DNA of 8,057 bases from Neisseriales bacterium (GTDB lineage Bacteria > Pseudomonadota > Gammaproteobacteria > Burkholderiales > UBA11063). This document shows positions 5,609 to 8,057 of this stretch, piece after piece. The stretch spans positions 1 to 8,057 of the forward strand of contig SSGY01000074.1 of the NCBI GenBank assembly GCA_008017145.1, given 5' to 3'. The notes beneath the pieces were generated by a model, which was not told the origin of the DNA, ran no database searches, and saw nothing but the letters and a program-made list of their open reading frames with translations. Within the stretch, counting starts at the first letter, position 1. The number at the start of each line of letters is the position of its first letter. The position numbers and the translations under genes are program-made.

Positions 5609-7462
5609 ATGACTCATCACCAATTACTAAATAAGATTAACTACCCTCATCAGCTGAGGCAATTAAATCGTCAAGAGCTATATACCTTGGCTCAGGAATT
5701 ACGCAGTTTCATTCTAAGCAATGTAAGTAAAACAGGTGGACATTTAGCCTCAAATTTAGGTTGTGTCGAATTAACTATTGCCCTGCATTATGTCTACAAT
5801 ACACCGGATGATGCTTTGGTCTGGGATGTAGGACATCAGTCTTATCCGCACAAAATATTAACAGGTCGCCGAGAGAAAATGGATAGCCTACGCCAAATAG
5901 GTGGCTTATCAGGATTTCCTAAACGTAGCGAAAGTGAATATGATACTTTTGATGTTGGTCATTCATCAACTTCAATTTCTGCAGCACTGGGCATGGCTGT
6001 TGCCAATCAACTTCGTGGACGAGAGAACAAAGTAGTTGCAATAATTGGTGATGGTTCAATGACGGCGGGGCTCGCATTTGAGGGCTTAAATAATGCTGGT
6101 TGGCTAAATAGCGATATGCTGGTTATCTTAAATGACAATGAAATGTCAATTTCTGAAAGTGTTGGTGCAATTAGCTCATACTTATCGCAAATTCTGGCAA
6201 GTAGATTTTATAATAAGGTCAAAGGTACCGCCAATAAAGCATTAAGTGTTATGCCTGGCATGCAAAAACTAGCTCACAAAGTTGAAGAACATATGAAAGG
6301 CATGGTCATGCCAAGTACGATGTTTGAAGAGTTGGGCTTCAATTACATCGGACCAATTGACGGACATGATTTAGAACAATTGATTGATACTCTAAGCGAA
6401 CTAAAAAATTTATCTGGTCCACAGTTTTTACATGTCGTAACCAAAAAAGGACAGGGTTATAAATTAGCAGAAAATGATCCAATTGGTTATCACGGGGTCA
6501 ATAAATTTAATCCAAGTGAGGGAATGGTTAGCAATAAAAGCACTGCACTAAGCTATATGCATGTTTTTGGTAAATTTCTCTGTGACATCGCTAAAATTGA
6601 TGATGAATTTATTGCAATAACGCCCGCGATGCGCGAAGGCTCAGGGATGGTTGAATTTGCAAAGCTATACCCTGAGAAGTTTTTTGATGTTGGAATCGCT
6701 GAACAGCATGCAATTACCTTTGCTGGAGGCGCTGCGACTAAAGGAATTAAACCAATTGTAGCAATCTATTCAACTTTTTTACAACGTGGCTATGATCAGT
6801 TAATTCATGATGTTGCTTTACAGGATGTTTCAGTTTTATTTGCAATTGATCGTGCTGGTGTAGTTGGTGCAGACGGACCAACTCATATTGGTGCTTTTGA
6901 TTTGAGCTTCTTACGCTGCATCCCTAATCTAATAATTATGACGCCAAGTGATGAGAATGAATGTTACCAAATGCTTTACACTGGCTTTAGAATAAACAAC
7001 CAGTCATGTGCGGTACGCTATCCTCGTGGTGCAGGTATCGGACGAGAATTGGATGCTGAATTTAAAATGATTCCAGTTGGTAAAGGACGTGTGGTTCGGG
7101 AAGGTAGTAAAGTTGCTATTTTGGCATTTGGTTCAATGCTGCAAGCCGCACTTGAAGCTGCAGAAGAAATTAATGCAACCGTTTGCGATATGCGCTTTGT
7201 TAAACCTCTAGATCGTGATTTACTATTGCAAATTGGCAAAACTCACGAGTTTATTGTAACAATCGAAGAAAACGTAATCGCGGGAGGCGCAGGATCCGCT
7301 TGTGCAGAAGCATTGCAGGATTTAAATATCCAACTACAAATATTACATTTGGGAATTCCTGATCAATTTATTGAGCATGGCGACCCTAAGCTATTACTAT
7401 CATCAATCGGATTAGATAGCACGGGGATTCTTAAATCTATTCGCCAAAAAAACTGGCTTTAA
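5609..7462 (+). CDS. dxs: 1-deoxy-D-xylulose-5-phosphate synthase
   Basis: This 617-residue, full-length thiamine diphosphate enzyme joins pyruvate and glyceraldehyde 3-phosphate into 1-deoxy-D-xylulose 5-phosphate, the entry and main flux-controlling step of the MEP isoprenoid pathway and a source of thiamine and pyridoxal precursors. H45 in GGHLASNLG matches the active-site His49 of E. coli. The ThDP/Mg motif is G147-D148-G149-SMTAG through N175-D-N177-EMSIS. E365 in [15 protein letters not shown] is the cofactor-activating glutamate, followed by the pyrimidine domain ([17 protein letters not shown]) and the C-terminal transketolase domain with [12 protein letters not shown]. All expected domains are present and unbroken (E. 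coli: 620 residues). The upstream gene ispA acts in the same pathway. The Shine-Dalgarno is weak (AAGAC), and no riboswitch-like leader fits in the 20-bp gap. Confidence 0.98.
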   Translation: MTHHQLLNKINYPHQLRQLNRQELYTLAQELRSFILSNVSKTGGHLASNLGCVELTIALHYVYNTPDDALVWDVGHQSYPHKILTGRREKMDSLRQIGGLSGFPKRSESEYDTFDVGHSSTSISAALGMAVANQLRGRENKVVAIIGDGSMTAGLAFEGLNNAGWLNSDMLVILNDNEMSISESVGAISSYLSQILASRFYNKVKGTANKALSVMPGMQKLAHKVEEHMKGMVMPSTMFEELGFNYIGPIDGHDLEQLIDTLSELKNLSGPQFLHVVTKKGQGYKLAENDPIGYHGVNKFNPSEGMVSNKSTALSYMHVFGKFLCDIAKIDDEFIAITPAMREGSGMVEFAKLYPEKFFDVGIAEQHAITFAGGAATKGIKPIVAIYSTFLQRGYDQLIHDVALQDVSVLFAIDRAGVVGADGPTHIGAFDLSFLRCIPNLIIMTPSDENECYQMLYTGFRINNQSCAVRYPRGAGIGRELDAEFKMIPVGKGRVVREGSKVAILAFGSMLQAALEAAEEINATVCDMRFVKPLDRDLLLQIGKTHEFIVTIEENVIAGGAGSACAEALQDLNIQLQILHLGIPDQFIEHGDPKLLLSSIGLDSTGILKSIRQKNWL

Positions 7463-7490
7463 AATAATCTTTAGAGGAAACTTATAAATA

Positions 7491-8057
7491 ATGAAAAAAA
7501 TACTCATCGTACTTGCTGCGACTACTTCAATCCATGCTTTTGCTGACAAAATTTACCTTGAACCGCAATATACAGTCGCAATTGAATCAGCTAGCTTAGA
7601 ATCAGGCACTCAAAATTTCACAACAAAAACTTTAACTCCAATTGTATATGAGGATCGCCTATTGCCAGCTGGAGAAAGTGTTGTACTAAGTTGCGAGGAT
7701 AATAAACCTATAATTCGTAAAATAGATCAACAAGAATTAAAAATTCCAGTGCAAATTGCCAATAATACCAAACAACCGACCAGCTGCAGCAGTGCAAATC
7801 TTGGCTTATTTTGGACGCTGGATGAATATAAAGTCAAAAATGATAGTATTGTAACCATTGACGATAAAAAATTTAGTGTGATTCCTTTTAGCGCAACAAT
7901 TCCACCTTCGGCAGATGGTAAAATTATTAGTGTTACCAGTGATGGTAATTTAATTAATGTATTAGTAAATAAAGCCAAATACTTTAAAAAAGCACAATTT
8001 TACGGTACGATTAATGGTGTTAGCTACTTGTTACAATCAAGTAATGATGACAAAAAA
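7491..8057 (+). CDS. Secreted/periplasmic protein of unknown function (partial, first 189 residues)
   Basis: This open frame starts at ATG 7491 and stays open to the window end without a stop, so the C-terminus is missing. AGAGGAAA at 7473-7480 gives a reasonable ribosome binding site, 10 nt from the ATG. The N-terminus MKKILIVLAATTSIHAFA is a classic signal peptide with a likely signal peptidase I cut after AFA (residue 18). There is no lipobox cysteine. The mature part is rich in Thr, Ser, Asn, Ile and Val in alternating patterns, suggesting beta structure, and has two cysteines (68 and 99) that could form one disulphide in the periplasm. I recognise no family. It follows dxs by 28 bp on the same strand with no terminator between, so it may be co-transcribed, but nothing links it to isoprenoid synthesis. 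Export is well supported; function is open. Confidence 0.82.
   Translation, partial: MKKILIVLAATTSIHAFADKIYLEPQYTVAIESASLESGTQNFTTKTLTPIVYEDRLLPAGESVVLSCEDNKPIIRKIDQQELKIPVQIANNTKQPTSCSSANLGLFWTLDEYKVKNDSIVTIDDKKFSVIPFSATIPPSADGKIISVTSDGNLINVLVNKAKYFKKAQFYGTINGVSYLLQSSNDDKK

Noticed and set aside
7018..7239. Minus-strand 73-codon frame within dxs
   Set aside because: Antisense to the conserved C-terminal domain of Dxs; low-complexity Ser/Ala/Arg translation typical of a shadow.
7727..7978. Minus-strand 83-codon frame opposite the secreted protein
   Set aside because: The plus-strand frame has a signal peptide, ribosome binding site and operon placement; the opposing frame has none of these.

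Overview
The window is AT-rich DNA, tightly packed with genes, from what looks like a Gram-negative proteobacterium. Two things point to the gamma/beta group: the contiguous order xseB-ispA-dxs, and a set of envelope glycosylation and lipid phosphatase genes of the kind that modifies lipid A. A genus cannot be fixed from this sequence. Francisella/Legionella-like gammaproteobacteria and AT-rich Neisseriales-like betaproteobacteria both remain possible.

Left part (1-2559, all minus strand). Three envelope genes are read in the order PAP2-family phosphatase (1894-2559), ArnT/PMT-like GT39 integral-membrane glycosyltransferase (476-1891), then a family 2 glycosyltransferase of the polyprenyl-phosphate sugar synthase type (1-304, cut by the window edge). 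The natural reading is a pathway. The GT2 enzyme would load a sugar onto a polyprenyl phosphate carrier in the cytoplasm. The GT39 enzyme would transfer it to an acceptor, plausibly lipid A, on the periplasmic side. The PAP2 enzyme would either dephosphorylate the acceptor lipid or recycle the carrier.

Middle (2560-3059). This 500 bp holds no protein gene. It contains a structured palindromic repeat (2627-2739), a tRNA-Ser(UGA) on the minus strand with encoded CCA (2819-2908) and its promoter, and an extended -10 promoter reading rightward. The stretch 2740-2818 shows nothing I recognise.

Right part (3060-8057, all plus strand). A POT-family peptide transporter overlaps xseB by 4 bp. It is followed closely by ispA, dxs and a partial secreted protein of unknown function (7491 to the window end). 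No terminator is evident between them, so they may be one operon. ispA and dxs belong to isoprenoid synthesis. Dxs begins the MEP pathway and IspA makes farnesyl diphosphate, the precursor of undecaprenyl phosphate, which the left-hand glycosyltransferases probably use.

Main unexplained signal. Two imperfect palindromes (341-473 and 2627-2739), clearly related in architecture but diverged in sequence, stand at either end of the GT39-PAP2 gene pair. Each has an outer inverted repeat, a middle stem and a 5-bp apical hairpin with a 5-nt loop. In both, the same internal loop, GACG(A/C)AG facing T(A/G)AGGA, lies just below the apical hairpin. The stem sequences differ while pairing is kept, which is the pattern of a structure under selection or of a self-similar mobile repeat family.
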